From Dehalococcoidia bacterium (GTDB taxonomy: Bacteria > Chloroflexota > Dehalococcoidia > Lucifugimonadales > UBA3495): a DNA stretch of 8,130 nucleotides. The position numbers and the translations under genes are program-made. Positions 6,953 through 8,130 of the stretch are shown here, piece after piece (the stretch's first letter is position 1; every line of letters begins with the position of its first letter). The notes below the pieces were generated by a model. That model worked only from the letters and a program-made list of their open reading frames with translations. It ran no database searches and had not been told where the DNA came from. Location: contig DPHC01000025.1 in assembly GCA_003523055.1 (NCBI GenBank), positions 1 through 8,130 on the forward strand. Direction: 5' to 3'.

Positions 6953-6972
6953 CGTTAAATTATTTTTATTTT
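6944..6972 (+). terminator. Weak candidate terminator after the LysE-type gene
   Basis: TTAAC (6944-6948) pairs with GTTAA (6954-6958) around a five-base loop and spans the stop codon. A T-rich tract (6960-6972) follows. The stem is only five pairs, four of them A-T, so the hairpin would be unstable. Confidence 0.2.
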
Positions 6973-6976
6973 ACTA

Positions 6977-7005
6977 TTGCTCATGCTAATAAGTAGTTTT
7001 ATCCT
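6977..7005 (+). promoter_or_regulatory. Candidate promoter of the binding-protein gene
   Basis: TTGCTC (6977-6982) and TATCCT (7000-7005) are 17 bases apart and match three and four of six consensus bases. An alternative -10-like TATAAA at 7034-7039 lacks a -35 partner. Either would leave a leader of roughly 40-75 bases before the strong ribosome binding site. The 134-base gap (6953-7086) shows nothing else I can name. Confidence 0.2.
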
Positions 7006-7072
7006 AATGACCCTATGAAAATTTATATATTTGTATAAAAGATCATAGATGTGTTTATTTTGAAAAAAATAG

Positions 7073-7080
7073 AGGAGAGG
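7073..7080 (+). promoter_or_regulatory. Very strong ribosome binding site for the binding-protein gene
   Basis: AGGAGAGG, a near-perfect anti-16S complement, ends six bases before the ATG at 7087. It is the strongest such site in the window and implies high translation. Confidence 0.8.
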
Positions 7081-7086
7081 AAAAAC

Positions 7087-8130
7087 ATGATTTCTGTATT
7101 ACAAGGGGCTAGTCGTAAAGCTATTGCTATAGCTTTGGCTGCTTCAATGCTTGGTTTTCTCCTAGTTGGATGTGGCGGTGAAAAGCAGCAGCTTAAGATA
7201 GCTTTCTTGGCTGACTATTCTGGACCATTAAAAGAATTTGGTCCAGTAATTCAAACTGGGGTTGAACTAGCAATAGATCATATAAATGCAGCAGGCGGAG
7301 TAAATGGCAAGGACGTTCTCCTTGTTACAGGTGACAGTGGTTTAGATAAAACTAAAGCTACTGAAGAAGCTCGAAGGTTAATTGATATTGAAGGCGTACA
7401 CGCAATTGTTGGACCACTATCTAGTGGTGTGACATTAGCTGTGTCTGGTAGTGTTACAAGCACTAGCAATATTCCTCAAATTTCTCCTTCAGCAACATCA
7501 CCTGCACTTACTAACGCTGAAGATAATGGTTACCTTTTTAGGTCAACTATTTCTGATGCTGCGCAAGGAGTTATTTTAGCTGATTTAGCTAAATCAGAAG
7601 GTTATACAAAGGCTGGCGTTCTATATGAAAACAGTCCTTATGGCCAAGGTTTAGCTGAAGCATTTAAGGCTTCTTTCGAAGCTAATGGTGGTTCTGCAAC
7701 AATTACAGCATACGAAGCAAAAGCTGCTTCATATTTGTCTGAATTGAAAGCATCTGCTGCTAATGGTGGAGAAGTATTAATTGCTGCTGGATATCCAACA
7801 CAAGCTGCTATCTTTATTAAGGAAGCACTTGAAAACAAGATATATGATAAATTCTTGTTTGTTGATGGTACTAAATCAGAAGATTTAATTACAGCGGTTG
7901 GCGCAGCTGCGCTAGAAGGTCAAAAGGGAACAGCACCTGGTGCTGGTCCTGAAACACCAGCTCTTAAAGCATGGAATGATGCTTATGAGGCAAAAAATGG
8001 TAAACTTCCTTCACTTCCGTTCGTTCGAGAAGCTTATGATGCTACTATTTGTCTTGCATTAGCTGCAGTTTCTTCATCAACAGCTGGAGCAGATATTGCT
8101 GCTGCACTACCAAAAGTTTGTGGTGGTGAC
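7087..8130 (+). CDS. ABC transporter substrate-binding lipoprotein, branched-chain amino acid type (3' end outside window)
   Basis: An open frame of 348 codons runs off the right edge with no stop, so the protein is incomplete. Family members are about 380-420 residues, so most of it is here. Residues 1-28 are a lipoprotein signal peptide: RK near residues 10-11, a hydrophobic core, and a lipobox ending LVGC with Cys29. The mature part is a type I periplasmic-binding fold (Peripla_BP_6, LivJ/LivK-like). IAFLADYSGPLKEFG (38-52) is the first strand, followed by INAAGGVNGKDVLLV (66-80), AIVGPLSSGVTLAV (106-119), IPQISPSATSPAL (129-141) and VLYENSPYGQG (178-188). It would be anchored outside the membrane and deliver a solute to a LivHMGF-like ABC importer, probably encoded downstream. 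The ligand may be a branched-chain amino acid, amide, urea or an aromatic acid. The gene is richer in G+C and in Ala/Gly codons than its neighbours, fitting high expression. Confidence 0.93.
   Translation, partial: MISVLQGASRKAIAIALAASMLGFLLVGCGGEKQQLKIAFLADYSGPLKEFGPVIQTGVELAIDHINAAGGVNGKDVLLVTGDSGLDKTKATEEARRLIDIEGVHAIVGPLSSGVTLAVSGSVTSTSNIPQISPSATSPALTNAEDNGYLFRSTISDAAQGVILADLAKSEGYTKAGVLYENSPYGQGLAEAFKASFEANGGSATITAYEAKAASYLSELKASAANGGEVLIAAGYPTQAAIFIKEALENKIYDKFLFVDGTKSEDLITAVGAAALEGQKGTAPGAGPETPALKAWNDAYEAKNGKLPSLPFVREAYDATICLALAAVSSSTAGADIAAALPKVCGGD

Noticed and set aside
7278..7838. Two minus-strand open frames (63 and 66 codons) within the binding-protein region.
   Set aside because: The + strand here encodes an unmistakable substrate-binding lipoprotein. 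Low stop frequency on the other strand follows from its Ala/Gly-rich codons.
1..8130. Search for CRISPR repeats, tRNA cloverleafs, insertion-sequence ends, phage genes or toxin-antitoxin pairs.
   Set aside because: No regularly spaced repeats, tRNA-like arms, transposase motifs or defence-gene signatures were seen by eye on either strand.

Overview
This is an AT-rich, gene-dense bacterial window. Intergenic gaps are short, and it holds six full-length genes, one probable 40-codon membrane-protein gene, and two genes cut by the window edges. The gene families are an FbiB-like flavin reductase, an F420-type luciferase-like monooxygenase, a fused CaiB/BaiF CoA transferase, a dienelactone-hydrolase-like enzyme, EntS-type and LysE-type exporters, and a branched-chain-amino-acid-type binding lipoprotein. 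Together they suggest a free-living, probably marine, heterotroph that makes coenzyme F420. An AT-rich Chloroflexota lineage (SAR202 or another Dehalococcoidia group) or an AT-rich marine actinobacterium would fit. This placement is inference from gene content and composition, since no marker gene is present.

Left part (1-3038). The last 19 codons of an unrecognised + strand gene end at 61. They converge on a minus-strand reductase (81-686) that looks like the C-terminal half of the F420 biosynthesis protein FbiB, standing alone. A 75-base divergent region separates it from a two-gene + strand unit. That unit is a luciferase-like, probably F420-dependent, oxidoreductase (762-1772), followed 12 bases later by a 12-helix MFS exporter (1785-3038). 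The left part therefore pairs a possible F420-maturation enzyme with a possible F420 user and an efflux pump.

Middle part (3046-6167, minus strand). Transcription runs from a 769-residue tandem CaiB/BaiF CoA transferase, across 27 bases, to a dienelactone-hydrolase family enzyme. It then passes through a GTGA stop/start overlap into a tiny single-helix membrane protein. The first half of the transferase has Glu where the catalytic Asp should be, while the second half keeps the Asp. The layout suggests activation of a carboxylic acid as a CoA thioester plus hydrolysis of an ester or lactone; the substrate cannot be read from the sequence.

Right part (6168-8130). A LysE/RhtB-type exporter gene is transcribed divergently from the transferase. 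Its best start appears to be a TTG inside a run of eight T. A 134-base gap follows, and then a type I ABC-transporter substrate-binding lipoprotein with a very strong ribosome binding site. That gene is visibly richer in G+C than its neighbours and runs off the right edge. No rRNA, tRNA, CRISPR array, insertion sequence or phage gene was seen, and no stretch over 300 bases lacks a gene.
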